Of a DNA stretch of 64,000 nt, positions 41,888 through 51,112 are shown one piece after another. Each line of letters opens with the position of its first letter. The first letter of the stretch is position 1. The stretch covers positions 14,621 to 78,620 of the forward strand of contig CAYQQU010000023.1 in assembly GCA_964419545.1 (NCBI GenBank), in the 5' to 3' direction. The DNA is from CAYQQU01 sp964419545 (GTDB lineage: Bacteria > Bacteroidota > Bacteroidia > Chitinophagales > Saprospiraceae). The position numbers and the translations under genes are program-made. Below the pieces are notes generated by a model. That model ran no database searches. It had not been told where the DNA came from and was given only the letters and a program-made list of their open reading frames with translations.

Positions 41888-43657
41888 TCACCGCACGAAG
41901 CGCTCCAGGTGGTAGGCCACGACCGTGTGCAAAGTCGCCAGCGCCAATCCTTTGGCTTCTTCGGCATTGAAGTTTCTATCCATGTAGAAATCTTCCAGCA
42001 GCACTTGCGACTGGTGGAAGGCGACGTCAAAGGACCGGGCCACCGACTGGTGGAGTGGATCCTGGCGCGACCAGGCGTTGAGGCCGCTCATCAGGCGCGA
42101 ATACCAGGCGTCGAGCGTCTGCCGTTCCATGGTCGTCAGTTTTTCCGGCGCCACGTACAGGCGGGCGCGGTGCGCCGCGGCGGAAGCGAGCAGGCTGTTG
42201 TCGAGGCGGGTGCTGCTGTTGAGGTCCATCGCGATCGCCTGCAGGGCGCCGACCTCTTCCCACTGGAGAAATTGATCGCATCCCTGTAACGGATAATCCG
42301 GGTTGGCGAAGCGGGCGTAGGTCTCGTAGGCGTAACCCGTTTCGGCCGGATGTTCCTGGAACAGCCAGCACGGCACGGCGATATTGATGTCCGGCGCGCT
42401 GTGGATATAGTGAATGTGCAAAATGAGCTGCTGCAGGTTGTCGTAGGCGTAGGTATTGCGATAGTCGAGCGGCGGCGGGCTGGACAGGGACTTGCCGCGG
42501 TAAGCGTCGCGTATCGCGTCGTTCATAAAGCGGTTGACTTCCTGGCCGGGGCCCACGGCGACGAAGTACAGGTACGCCCGGTAGGCCTGGGCGAGGGGAT
42601 GGTTGGTGGTCTGGACGTAGTCTTGGGCGGACTGATCGACCAGCAGGTTGTTGATGGCGTTCTGGAGTTGCGCCGCTTCGCCGCTGAGGCCCAGGCCGGA
42701 GCCGAACCGGGCGAGCAGCAGGTATTTCTGGTAGCTGCGGTTGTTGTTTTTGAATGCTTCGTAAGCTTTGGCCGTACCGTTGCCGTACAGGCCGTCGAGC
42801 GTAGAAGTATACGTGCCCGCCGCTTTGAGGATTTTTTGTAGTTCCAGCGCGGATTTCCGCTTGATGCGGGGATTGATTTCGGGGTAGGAACTGCCGGCGG
42901 CGCCGGCTTTGGCCCGGGTGAAAGTGGGGGTGGGCGTCCCGAAAGAGGAAGGCGTACTCAAGGAATAGTCGTAGGAGCGAGGACGACTGTCCGGCGCCTT
43001 GGTCGTAAAGTTATCGCCCGTGTTGATGCGCCCGCCGTAGGCGCCGTAGCCGGTAGGTTGCGTATTGGAAGACACCCGCCCTGACTGCGAAAGCGGCACC
43101 AGCCCTCGCTGCAGATTCCCCGTCTCAAAGTCGCCGACCCGGTGCAGGAAGATGGTGTTGACGTTTTTGATGAAGGCGTCGCGAAAACCCTGGTTGCGGA
43201 TAGCCGCCAGGTCGCGTTTAGCCGCGTTGACGCTGGGGTAGAGGCCGGTGGTGATCTTCAGCTTGTCGCCATTGATGATGACGTAAAGTGCTCCGACGTC
43301 GAGGTATTTCTGCCAGTCGACCGGTTTGACGGAGCTTTGCAGGCTCAGCTGGATCACGGTCGCCCGCTGGCCGTCGACGGGGTTACTTTCTTTGATGAAG
43401 GCGTTGGTGTAGCCGCGGTCTTTGACCTTCGGCAGCAGCGCGGCGGCTTCGGCCCGGTCGTCAAACCCGCTGAGGTAAACCTGATAGAGGTTGCCTTCCA
43501 GTTTGGTGGCGTGGACGAAACCCAACGGGTCGAGGGCTTCGAAGTCTGCAGGCCTGGCGTCGAGAAAAGTGCCGACCTGAACGGTGTAGAAATTCTGAGC
43601 GAAGAGGGGTAAGGAAAGGAATAGCGCTGCGATGAACAGCTGAAGTGATTTTTTCAT
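41888..43657 (-). CDS. Exported SPOR-like repeat protein with a peptidoglycan-binding-like domain
   Basis: 589 residues with a signal peptide (MKKSLQLFIAALFLSLPLFAQ). Two SPOR-like units are visible: FYTVQVGTFLDARPADFEAL to YTNAFIKE (about 22-95) and a second near 110-165 (LYVIINGDKLKITTGLYPSVNAAKRDL to FRDAFIKN). At about 270-310 a PG_binding_1-like unit occurs (RKSALELQKILKAAGTYTSTLDGLYGNGTAKAYEAF). The remaining 280 residues are helical and unassigned. SPOR and PG_binding_1 units bind glycan strands, so an envelope or division-related role is likely. The gene faces the lipoprotein gene and begins in a 304-bp divergent gap. Confidence 0.82.
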   Translation of the reverse strand: MKKSLQLFIAALFLSLPLFAQNFYTVQVGTFLDARPADFEALDPLGFVHATKLEGNLYQVYLSGFDDRAEAAALLPKVKDRGYTNAFIKESNPVDGQRATVIQLSLQSSVKPVDWQKYLDVGALYVIINGDKLKITTGLYPSVNAAKRDLAAIRNQGFRDAFIKNVNTIFLHRVGDFETGNLQRGLVPLSQSGRVSSNTQPTGYGAYGGRINTGDNFTTKAPDSRPRSYDYSLSTPSSFGTPTPTFTRAKAGAAGSSYPEINPRIKRKSALELQKILKAAGTYTSTLDGLYGNGTAKAYEAFKNNNRSYQKYLLLARFGSGLGLSGEAAQLQNAINNLLVDQSAQDYVQTTNHPLAQAYRAYLYFVAVGPGQEVNRFMNDAIRDAYRGKSLSSPPPLDYRNTYAYDNLQQLILHIHYIHSAPDINIAVPCWLFQEHPAETGYAYETYARFANPDYPLQGCDQFLQWEEVGALQAIAMDLNSSTRLDNSLLASAAAHRARLYVAPEKLTTMERQTLDAWYSRLMSGLNAWSRQDPLHQSVARSFDVAFHQSQVLLEDFYMDRNFNAEEAKGLALATLHTVVAYHLERFVR

Positions 43658-43961
43658 AGATGGTTTTAATTAGTATCGCCATAAAAATACTAATAATTGG
43701 TTGCATTAGCCACCAATGCGTGTAATCCGGATACGGATTTGTTTTGGAGTCAAACGCCTTTGTTAACGCCCGGGGCGCTAAAATAATTTTGTCGAACCGG
43801 GGAAATGTGGAAAAAAGGCAGTTGCGCCGCTGCTGAAAAGGCGAATATTGGATAGGAGGAGGGCTTTCGGGGCCAATTAATCCGACTGTCGTCAAAACTA
43901 ACCCCAACCTCGACTGTTGCAAAAAGTACATCTTTTTTCACGAGCAATCAAATCCGGAAAA
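43658..43961. other. 304-bp divergent intergenic region
   Basis: Separates the SPOR-like gene (minus) from the CDGSH gene (plus). I see no clear TAnnTTTG box, hairpin or RNA gene; short frames are not protein-like. Confidence 0.5.
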
Positions 43962-44402
43962 ATGGACCAACAGAACATTACCAAGGAATATACCAACGGT
44001 GAGGTCACCGTCGTCTGGAAACCAGGCCTTTGCATGCATTCCAAAATCTGCTTCAACGGCTTGCCCGAAGTGTTCGACCCCGAAGCCCGGCCGTGGGTGA
44101 ATATGGATGGCGCTGAAACGGATCGCATTGTTCAGCAGGTGAAAAAGTGCCCGTCCGGCGCTTTGTCCTATTTCATGAACGATTCCAACCAAGAAATAGA
44201 AACCCAAATGGCGGAAAAAGAAATGATGGAAGTCGAAGTGATTCCCGACGGGCCCCTGATCATCAAAGGGCAACTGCGGGTGCGCATGCCGGACGGCGCC
44301 GAGAAAATCCAGGAACGGAGCACTGCCCTGTGCCGTTGCGGCGCTTCCGGGAATAAGCCTTTCTGCGACGGCTCGCATCAAAAAATAGAATTCAAGGGCT
44401 AG
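43962..44402 (+). CDS. Iron-sulphur protein: Fer4_19-type domain plus CDGSH domain
   Basis: 146 residues from ATG 43962. Residues about 1-70 are a divergent monocluster ferredoxin-like domain (Fer4_19): KPGLCMHSKICFNGLPEVFD, then VKKCPSGALSY. From about 85 to the end is a CDGSH domain with CRCGASGNKPFCDGSH, the Cys3-His1 set binding a 2Fe-2S cluster. Bacterial proteins with this pair are often annotated as (4Fe-4S)-binding proteins and are thought to act in redox or iron sensing. The TAG stop is the first part of a foldback element (44397-44555). The pirin gene follows on the same strand after 252 bases. Confidence 0.88.
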   Translation: MDQQNITKEYTNGEVTVVWKPGLCMHSKICFNGLPEVFDPEARPWVNMDGAETDRIVQQVKKCPSGALSYFMNDSNQEIETQMAEKEMMEVEVIPDGPLIIKGQLRVRMPDGAEKIQERSTALCRCGASGNKPFCDGSHQKIEFKG

Positions 44403-44555
44403 AGCATGTTTGGAGCGGGTTCGTTATGAAAATCAACAGGTTAACTAAAAGATAAAATGTGAGTTTACCGGGGTAAATGAGCATTTTATCTTGACGACAG
44501 GTTCCTAACCTGTTGATTTGCAATAGAAGTAAGCTCCAAACATGCTCGTAGCCTT
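44397..44555. mobile_element. Foldback MITE-like element
   Basis: Nested inverted repeats collapse the whole segment into one hairpin: outer GAGCATGTTTGGAGC (44402-44416) with its exact complement at 44533-44547, flanked by GGCTA/TAGCC; middle AAATCAACAGGTTA (44430-44443) with 44506-44519; inner AAGATAAAATG (44449-44459) with 44482-44492; innermost TTTACC/GGTAAA. No coding capacity. This is the form of a miniature inverted-repeat transposable element. It overlaps the stop codon of the CDGSH gene. Confidence 0.75.
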
Positions 44556-44607
44556 CTCTCTCTTAACGGCAGAGAAAAATGAGCCTCAACTGTCAGCCTG
44601 GCAGTCG

Positions 44608-44628
44608 AAGCGATTTGGTTCGCTTTTT
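44608..44628 (+). terminator. Weak terminator-like hairpin before the pirin gene
   Basis: AAGCGA and TCGCTT pair around TTTGGT with a run of five Ts. Short stem; it lies 26 bases before the pirin ATG and might instead belong to its leader. Confidence 0.35.
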
Positions 44629-44654
44629 GAAGGTCAGTGTTAAAACATTGAATA

Positions 44655-45518
44655 ATGAAAACCAGAAGCATTGCACATATTCTGCCCAGCCGGCATATTG
44701 ACATGGGCGGCGCCCTGGTCAAGCAACCGCTGCCTACCGTCCAGGTAGACCAGATCAGTCCTTTTTTGCTGTTGCATCATTTCGGGCCTACGCACGCTGC
44801 GCCCGGGGAAGACCCGCTGGACGTCGGGCCGCACCCCCACCGGGGGTTCGAGCCGGTGACTTTCCTGTATTCCGGCGGTATTCGGCATAAAGACAGCCGC
44901 GGCAACGAGGGCATCCTTTCGGGCGGCGATGTACAATGGATGACCGCCGGACGGGGCATCATCCACAGCGAACGGGCTTCCCGTTCTTTTCTGGAAACCG
45001 GCGGCGCCATGGAAGGGATCCAGCTTTGGGTTAATTTGCCTAAAAAAGACAAAATGGCGCAGCCCCGCTACCAGGATATCAAATCGGACGCCTTCCCCGT
45101 GCTGGAAAAAGACGAAGGAAAGGTTACCCTCCGCCTCGTGGCGGGCGAGTACGAAGGCCTGCGGGGCCCGGCGCTTACCCATACCCCCATCCTGGCCATT
45201 CAGGCCGAACTGAAAGCGGGAGGAGCGGTGACGCTGTCGGCGCCGGAATCGTACAACGCCATGGCCTATCTGTTGAGCGGTCAGCTGACATCGGCCGGTG
45301 GATTTACCTACGATAAAGAGACGCTGCTGCACTACCGCAACGACGGCGAAAGCGTTTTCTTAAAATCAACCGCCGATGCGCGCGTGCTCTTCCTCGCCGG
45401 AGCGCCCATCGAAGAACCGGTGGCGCAATGGGGGCCCTACGTCATGAATACCCAAACGGAAATCCTGGAAGCCATGCGCGATTACCAGAGCGGAAAAATG
45501 GGCTTTTACATCGACTGA
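44655..45518 (+). CDS. Pirin-family protein (bicupin)
   Basis: 287 residues. N-terminal cupin with the metal site GPHPHRGFEPVTFLYSGG (two His) and later HSER (His, Glu-type ligand in RGIIHSERA), the signature of pirins; second cupin from about 165 (TLRLVAGEYEGLRGP). Bacterial pirins such as YhhW bind a divalent metal and some oxidise quercetin; others regulate metabolism. No partner gene identifies the role here. Start ATG 44655, after a 250-bp gap filled mostly by the foldback element. Confidence 0.9.
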   Translation: MKTRSIAHILPSRHIDMGGALVKQPLPTVQVDQISPFLLLHHFGPTHAAPGEDPLDVGPHPHRGFEPVTFLYSGGIRHKDSRGNEGILSGGDVQWMTAGRGIIHSERASRSFLETGGAMEGIQLWVNLPKKDKMAQPRYQDIKSDAFPVLEKDEGKVTLRLVAGEYEGLRGPALTHTPILAIQAELKAGGAVTLSAPESYNAMAYLLSGQLTSAGGFTYDKETLLHYRNDGESVFLKSTADARVLFLAGAPIEEPVAQWGPYVMNTQTEILEAMRDYQSGKMGFYID

Positions 45519-45674
45519 GGCGGAAAGGGAAACGCATCCGGCGCCCCCGCGTGTAACCCACAGCCGGGAATCGCCGTACACTGGTTTCGACGGGTTGAAA
45601 GAGACCGCCGGAAGTAAACCTTATGGCGCTCCGCACATTATACTTAATGTATTTGCCGGTAAAACAACAGATTG

Positions 45675-45971
45675 ATGAAAAAATCTTTCATGATAGAATT
45701 CGAGCTGCCGGAAACCATTTCAGAGGATTTTATGGCGCTCATCCCGCAACAGCGGTTATATATTGAAAACCTGATGGCCGACGGCGCCATAAAATCCTAC
45801 TCGCTATCTCTCGACCGGTCTCGTTTGTGGACGGTGATGGCCGTGGACAACGAATTCGCCGTCCTCGAGATCATCGAGGCGATGCCGCTGAGCGATTACA
45901 TGAAACCGAACATTTCCGAGCTGATGTTCCACAACGAAGCAGAGAAGATGATCCCCTTTTCCCTCAATTGA
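45675..45971 (+). CDS. Small protein with a muconolactone-isomerase-like/YCII-like pattern
   Basis: 98 residues from ATG 45675 (a TTG directly before it is not needed). The pattern FMIEFELPETISEDFMALIPQQRLYIENLMADGAIKSYSLSLDRSRLWTVMAVD, ending in EIIEAMPLSDYMKPNISELMFHN, fits a ferredoxin-like alpha-beta fold of the muconolactone isomerase group, in which small dimeric proteins are often of unknown function. A cytoplasmic protein. It precedes the MarR gene by 111 bases and might be co-regulated, but a MarR-type palindrome lies between them. Confidence 0.65.
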   Translation: MKKSFMIEFELPETISEDFMALIPQQRLYIENLMADGAIKSYSLSLDRSRLWTVMAVDNEFAVLEIIEAMPLSDYMKPNISELMFHNEAEKMIPFSLN

Positions 45972-46052
45972 GCCTTTCCTTTCCCGGCGGCATCCGGCTT
46001 CTTTTCCAAAAAAGCGGTATCCGACGAAACATTTGGTCTGAGGTGCTGTTTC

Positions 46053-46066
46053 GTTGCAAAAGCAAC
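46053..46066. promoter_or_regulatory. Palindrome GTTGC-N4-GCAAC, probable MarR operator 1
   Basis: GTTGCAAAAGCAAC, 16 bases before the MarR ATG. The same GTTGC-N4-GCAAC form occurs at 46528-46541 in front of the efflux genes. Confidence 0.6.
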
Positions 46067-46082
46067 CATTTAAAGTCGCTGA

Positions 46083-46523
46083 ATGCCGCAACCGCTTTCC
46101 CATTCTTTGATATTCCTAACCAATCGCGTCGGCCGGCTGCTCGCCAATAACGTCAGTTGCCGGCTGGCGAGCGATCTTACGGAGCTGCCGGGCACTCATA
46201 TCGGCGTACTTGCCGATTTGTGGGAGCACGACGGCCTGCGCCAGCAAGACCTGGCCATTTCCCAGATCAAAGACAAAGCTACCATCGCGCGGGCGGTCAG
46301 CGCCATGGAACGCCAGAACCTGGTGGTGCGCATTCCGGATGAGAACGACCGGCGCAACAAACGCATTTTCCTGACCTATCAGGGGCGGGAAATGAAAGCC
46401 ATGCTCCTGCCGATCGCCAATTGCGTCGTCGGAGAGGCGACCACCGGAATCGACGAACAAGATCTGAAAACCTGCACACGCGTCCTGGCGCAAATCTATC
46501 AACAACTGACCGCAGAACAATAA
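46083..46523 (+). CDS. MarR-family transcriptional regulator of the efflux operon
   Basis: 146 residues. Winged helix MarR fold: dimer helices at both ends (LIFLTNRVGRLLANNV; LKTCTRVLAQIYQQL), recognition region GLRQQDLAISQIKDKATIARAVSAMERQNLVVRIPDENDRRNKRIFLT, which is the standard K-x-T/S-x-x-R wing pattern ending in D-x-R-x-K. It is followed after 130 bases by the RND adaptor and pump genes, the usual place for a drug-responsive repressor. A GTTGC-N4-GCAAC palindrome stands in front of both units, supporting autoregulation and control of the pump. Confidence 0.9.
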   Translation: MPQPLSHSLIFLTNRVGRLLANNVSCRLASDLTELPGTHIGVLADLWEHDGLRQQDLAISQIKDKATIARAVSAMERQNLVVRIPDENDRRNKRIFLTYQGREMKAMLLPIANCVVGEATTGIDEQDLKTCTRVLAQIYQQLTAEQ

Positions 46524-46545
46524 AAAGTTGCATGCGCAACTTTTG
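46524..46545. promoter_or_regulatory. Palindrome with GTTGC-N4-GCAAC, probable MarR operator 2 (or terminator)
   Basis: AAAAGTTGC and GCAACTTTT pair around ATGC. The core repeats the palindrome before the MarR gene, so an operator is favoured, but the AAAA/TTTT flanks also let it serve as a bidirectional terminator. It begins right after the MarR stop and 108 bases before the adaptor ATG. Confidence 0.6.
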
Positions 46546-46653
46546 CTCCAAGGATGTTTGGCTGGCGCCCGAAATGTAAAATAATGCTCCGGCAGCAAGG
46601 GCGGCCGGAAAAGTATTGAACAATCTTATATAGGTTTAAATAAAGAAATTTTT

Positions 46654-47829
46654 ATGAGCCTCGTACAACGCAGGATCGGCATAGTGGCCGGTTTACTTAT
46701 TTTAGCCGCAGCCGGTTACGGTGCTTACTTCATGAGCAGCCTCAAAGAACCGCCCGGAAAAAAGGAAGCGGTCCGGAAGGTGCGCACCGTAGACACTATG
46801 CAGGTATTCAACACCAAAGTGGCGACTTCGCTGCCCATCCAGGGCGAACTCCAGGCGTACGACAAGATCGATATCTTTTCGGAAGTATCCGGCACCCTCG
46901 AGCCGACGGAACGGCCCTTCAAAGTAGGCAGCTTCTTTCCGAAAGGTTCAGTGCTCATTAAAGTGGACCAGGAGGAAGCTCGCCTCGGGCTGCTTTCGCA
47001 AAAAAGCACCTTCCTCAACGCCATCACCCAGATGATGCCGGACCTGAAGATCGATTATCCCGATGCTTTCCCCAAGTGGCGACAATATCTGGAAAACTTC
47101 GACCTGGAAAAGAAACTGGCGCCCCTGCCGGAACCCGGCAGCAAACAGGAAAAGCTGTTCGTCGCGTCGCGCAATATCTTCACCCAGTACTACAATATCA
47201 AAAGCACCGAGGAACGCCTCGATAAATATACGCTCTTTGCCCCCTTCAGCGGGGTCATCACCGAAGCGGCCATCAATCCCGGCGCCGTGGTGCGAGCCGG
47301 CCAGAAACTGGGCGAACTCATGAATACCAGCCGCTACGAACTGGAAGCGACGATCCCGCTTTCCGATCTCAAATACATCGACGTCGGCAATTCGGTGACC
47401 CTCGCCAGCTCCGATATCGATGGCGAGTGGAAAGGACGCATCCGCCGCATTAATGACCGGGTAGACCCCAATACACAAACCGTGAAAGTATTTATCGGCC
47501 TGAGCGGTAAGGGCTTGCGCGAAGGGATGTACCTGACCGGCCTGGTGAAAGCAACCGACCTGGAAGAGGCGGTGGAGATCCCGCGCGATCTGCTGATCGA
47601 TCAGCGGGCGGTGTACGTGGTCGAAGACAGCATCCTTTCCCTGCGCGAAGTGGAAGTGCTGCGCATCGATCCGGACGGCGCCGTGGTGCGCGGCTTGTCC
47701 GACGGCGCCCCGCTCCTGCGCGAGCCCTTTCCGGGCATCTTCGACGGGATGAAAGTGGAGCTGGGCCGCTCCGGCAATCAGGGGAACGCAGCAACCCGGG
47801 CCGCGGCAGAGCCGGTGGGAATGCGCTAG
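46654..47829 (+). CDS. RND efflux periplasmic adaptor (membrane fusion protein)
   Basis: 391 residues: N-terminal membrane anchor (IGIVAGLLILAAAGYGAYFMSSL), lipoyl half (VATSLPIQGELQAYDKIDIFSEVSGTLE), a helical hairpin shorter than in AcrA (about 105-190), the second lipoyl half (KYTLFAPFSGVITEAAINPGAVVRAGQKLGELMN) and the beta-barrel domain (LEATIPLSDLKYIDVGNSVTL). It links the inner-membrane pump to the TolC channel. The pump gene follows after 55 bases and the TolC gene lies 4.4 kb downstream on the same strand. Confidence 0.93.
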   Translation: MSLVQRRIGIVAGLLILAAAGYGAYFMSSLKEPPGKKEAVRKVRTVDTMQVFNTKVATSLPIQGELQAYDKIDIFSEVSGTLEPTERPFKVGSFFPKGSVLIKVDQEEARLGLLSQKSTFLNAITQMMPDLKIDYPDAFPKWRQYLENFDLEKKLAPLPEPGSKQEKLFVASRNIFTQYYNIKSTEERLDKYTLFAPFSGVITEAAINPGAVVRAGQKLGELMNTSRYELEATIPLSDLKYIDVGNSVTLASSDIDGEWKGRIRRINDRVDPNTQTVKVFIGLSGKGLREGMYLTGLVKATDLEEAVEIPRDLLIDQRAVYVVEDSILSLREVEVLRIDPDGAVVRGLSDGAPLLREPFPGIFDGMKVELGRSGNQGNAATRAAAEPVGMR

Positions 47830-47884
47830 CGTTTGATTAATAGCTGTTTATCCATTCCGATTTTGTGTTCGAATATTTTGTTGC

Positions 47885-50800
47885 ATGAAAGCTATCATTG
47901 ATTTTTTTATAAAAACCCCGATCGCCGCTAACCTGGTGATGTTCGGCCTGCTGATCCTCGGCATCGCCGGCGCCGTCAACATGCAGTCGACTTTCTTTCC
48001 CGAAGTGGAGAGCCGCATCATCCGCATTCAGCTGGTTTATCCCGGTGCATCGCCCAACGAGATCGAAGAGGGGGTAGTCAATAAAATCGAAGAAAACCTG
48101 AAAGGGGTTACCGGCGTGGAGCGCTACACCTCCACGTCACAGGAAAACTCCGGGACGATCGTCGTTGAAGTATTCAAAGGATACGACACCGACAATGTCC
48201 TTCAGGATGTCAAAAACGCGGTCGATCAGATCAGCTCCTTTCCGGTGGGCCTCGAGCCGCCGGTCATCTACAAACAAGAGACCCTTGGATTCGCCATCAG
48301 CTTCGCGATCAGCGGCGATGTCGACCTCAAGATCCTGAAGCGATTCGGGCGCCGGGCGGAGGACGACCTGCTGGCCATGGAGGGGATCTCGAAAGTGAGC
48401 CTCAGCGGCTTCCCGGAAGAAGAGATCGAAATTGCTTTCCGGGAGAAAGACTTGCGGGCTTACGGCATCACCTTCCAGGAAGCCGCCAACGCCGTACGCA
48501 ACGCCAACCTGGAAATTACCGGCGGCACCATCAAAGGCCGGGAAGAAGAGCTCCTCGTGCGGGCCCGCAACAAATCCTACTACGCCGAAGGCCTGCGCGA
48601 CATCGTCGTACGCGACAAAGCCGACGGCGGGATCGTGTACCTGTACCAGATCGCCGACCTGAAAGACCGGTGGGCGGATAACCCCGACCGCTCCTACCTC
48701 AACGGCAAACCCTCCGTGGTCGTCACCGTGCAAAACACCCTGGAGGAAGACCTGCTCTCCATCACCGAGATGGTGCGCAAATACGTCGAGGACTTTAACG
48801 AGCGGAACGATGTCGTGCAGGCCAATGTCATCCGGGATTCTTCCGATGTGCTCACGCAACGGATCAACCTGCTGGTGGAAAACGGCATTCTGGGCTTCGG
48901 CATCGTCGTGATCCTGCTGGCCATGTTCCTGCACTGGCGGCTGGCATTCTGGGTGGCGCTGGCCATTCCGATCTCCTTCGCCGGGATGTTCATCTGCGCC
49001 AGCCTGCTCGGCGTGACCATCAACGTCATTTCCCTGTTCGGCATGATCCTCGTTATCGGCATCCTGGTTGACGACGGGATCGTGATCGGTGAGAATATTT
49101 ATCAGCGTTACGAACAGGGCGATCCGCCTCTGCGCGCCGCCCTCAACGGCACTATGGAAGTATTGCCCGCCGTTACGGCGGCCATTCTGACTACCGTCCT
49201 GGCTTTCGGCACCTTCCTGTTTATCGACGGCCGACTGGGGGATTTCTTTTCGGAGATGGCCGTCGTAGTCATCTTTTCGCTGATCTTTTCGCTGGTGGAA
49301 GGGGCCACCATTCTGGCTTCGCACGTGGGGCACTCCAAAGCACTGCGACCGGAGGGCGAGCCAAGTTACCTGCAGAAGCGGCTCGATGCCCTGATGGAAT
49401 GGCTGCGCGACAGAACTTTTGCGCCCACCCTGGCTTTCGCCCTGAAAAATAAGTTCCTGACCTTTGCCGTCGTAGCCGGCCTGCTGGTCTTTACCTTCGG
49501 CGGCATCGCCGGCGGGGTTATCCGCCTGACGTTCTTTCCCGAGATCGAACGCGACAATATCAACGTCGAGCTGCTCATGCCGGCGGGCACCCGCGATCAT
49601 ATCACCCAGCGCTACCTCGAGCGCATCGAGGCGGCGGCCTGGCGGGCGAACGACACCCTTGCCAATCGGTACTTCGGTGGGGAAAAACAACCGGTCAAAC
49701 AGGTGCAACTCAACATCGGCCCCACTACTTATGAGGGCAACCTGAACATCGAAGTCATCGGCGGCGAAGAGCGCGATTCCCTCTTCCTGCGCGATATCGT
49801 CAACGTCATTCGCGAAGAAACCGGTTCGATACCCCAGGCGGAACGCGTCACTTTCGGCGGCGAGAACGTTTTCGGCAAACCCGTCTCCATTTCTCTGGTC
49901 GGAGAAAATTACGAGCAGTTGAAAGCCGCCACCGACGCCGTGAAGCAGGAACTGGAAGCCCTCACCGAACTGACCGACGTGGTGGACAACAATCAGGAAG
50001 GGCTGCGCGAAATAGAGATCACCCTCAACGATAAAGCCCGCTTCCTCGGATTGCAGCTGCAGGATATCCTCAGCCAGGTGCGCAGCGGCTTTTTCGGCAA
50101 CGAGGTGCAGCGGCTACAGCGCGGACGCGACGAGGTGCGCGTCTGGGTGCGCTACGACCAGTCGGATCGTTCCGATATCACCCAACTCCAGAATATGCGC
50201 CTGCGCTTCCCCGATGGCTCGGAATATCCGCTCAGCGAGCTGGCCGAACTCGAAATAACGCGCGGCGTCATCAGCATCAACCACATCGACGGCAAACAGG
50301 AGATCAAGGTAGAAGCCGATATCGCCAATAGCGAAGTTTCCGTCAGCGACATCACCACGAGCCTGAAAACCGATATCGTGCCGGGGGTGCTGGCCTCTTT
50401 TCCTTCGGTCTCGGCCCTCTATGAGGGGCAGAACCGCGAGCAGGAAAAGTCGGCCGAGTCCATCCAGCGCGTCGGCGTGGTGGTGCTGGCGCTCATCTTC
50501 TTTATCGTAGCGCTCACCTTCCGTTCGATCAGCCAGACGCTGGTCGTCTTTACCCTCATTCCATTCAGCCTGATCGGCGTAGGGTGGGGGCACTGGCTGA
50601 TGGGCGCTCCGATTAGTCTTTTCTCCTTCCTGGGGATCATCGCCCTCATCGGGGTATTGGTCAATGACTCGCTGGTGTTGGTCACCACTTACAACTCGTT
50701 ACTGAAAGCGGGTAAAGATCAGATGACGGCCGTGTACGAAGCCGGCGTTTCCCGGTTTCGGCCCATTATTCTCACTACCTTCACCACCTTTGCCGGCCTG

Positions 50801-51103
50801 GCGCCGCTGCTTTTCGAGAAGAGCCTCCAGGCCCAGTTCCTGATCCCGATGGCCATATCGGTATCTTACGGGCTGCTGGCGGTGACCGTCATCAACCTAT
50901 TGCTGCTGCCCGTACTGCTGGTGGTGGCCAACCGCTTTAAAGTGTATGCGACCTACCTGTGGAACGGCGTGAAGCCGGAACTGGAATCGGTGGAAGGCGT
51001 CATCCGACGGGAAAACGGCTACGAATTTTTGTGGTACGTCTTCTTTGCGGTGATCGGGATGGGCGTATTGGTCTTCACCATTTTCGGAAATCAATTGTCA
51101 TAA
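47885..51103 (+). CDS. RND-family efflux pump (AcrB/HAE type)
   Basis: 1072 residues with twelve expected helices and two large periplasmic loops. Helix 1 TPIAANLVMFGLLILGIAGAV; the porter domain begins FPEVESRIIRIQLVYPGASPNEIEEGV; helix 4 has the proton-relay acidic pair in VIGILVDDGIVIGENIYQR; helix 10 reads ALIGVLVNDSLVLVTTYNSL, where the relay lysine of AcrB is replaced by Asn, as in a large subgroup of Bacteroidota and proteobacterial pumps. It exports drugs or lipids as a proton antiporter; the substrate is unknown. Co-transcribed with the adaptor, and probably with the nucleotidase nine bases downstream. Confidence 0.93.
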   Translation: MKAIIDFFIKTPIAANLVMFGLLILGIAGAVNMQSTFFPEVESRIIRIQLVYPGASPNEIEEGVVNKIEENLKGVTGVERYTSTSQENSGTIVVEVFKGYDTDNVLQDVKNAVDQISSFPVGLEPPVIYKQETLGFAISFAISGDVDLKILKRFGRRAEDDLLAMEGISKVSLSGFPEEEIEIAFREKDLRAYGITFQEAANAVRNANLEITGGTIKGREEELLVRARNKSYYAEGLRDIVVRDKADGGIVYLYQIADLKDRWADNPDRSYLNGKPSVVVTVQNTLEEDLLSITEMVRKYVEDFNERNDVVQANVIRDSSDVLTQRINLLVENGILGFGIVVILLAMFLHWRLAFWVALAIPISFAGMFICASLLGVTINVISLFGMILVIGILVDDGIVIGENIYQRYEQGDPPLRAALNGTMEVLPAVTAAILTTVLAFGTFLFIDGRLGDFFSEMAVVVIFSLIFSLVEGATILASHVGHSKALRPEGEPSYLQKRLDALMEWLRDRTFAPTLAFALKNKFLTFAVVAGLLVFTFGGIAGGVIRLTFFPEIERDNINVELLMPAGTRDHITQRYLERIEAAAWRANDTLANRYFGGEKQPVKQVQLNIGPTTYEGNLNIEVIGGEERDSLFLRDIVNVIREETGSIPQAERVTFGGENVFGKPVSISLVGENYEQLKAATDAVKQELEALTELTDVVDNNQEGLREIEITLNDKARFLGLQLQDILSQVRSGFFGNEVQRLQRGRDEVRVWVRYDQSDRSDITQLQNMRLRFPDGSEYPLSELAELEITRGVISINHIDGKQEIKVEADIANSEVSVSDITTSLKTDIVPGVLASFPSVSALYEGQNREQEKSAESIQRVGVVVLALIFFIVALTFRSISQTLVVFTLIPFSLIGVGWGHWLMGAPISLFSFLGIIALIGVLVNDSLVLVTTYNSLLKAGKDQMTAVYEAGVSRFRPIILTTFTTFAGLAPLLFEKSLQAQFLIPMAISVSYGLLAVTVINLLLLPVLLVVANRFKVYATYLWNGVKPELESVEGVIRRENGYEFLWYVFFAVIGMGVLVFTIFGNQLS

Positions 51104-51112
51104 TTCGAACGC

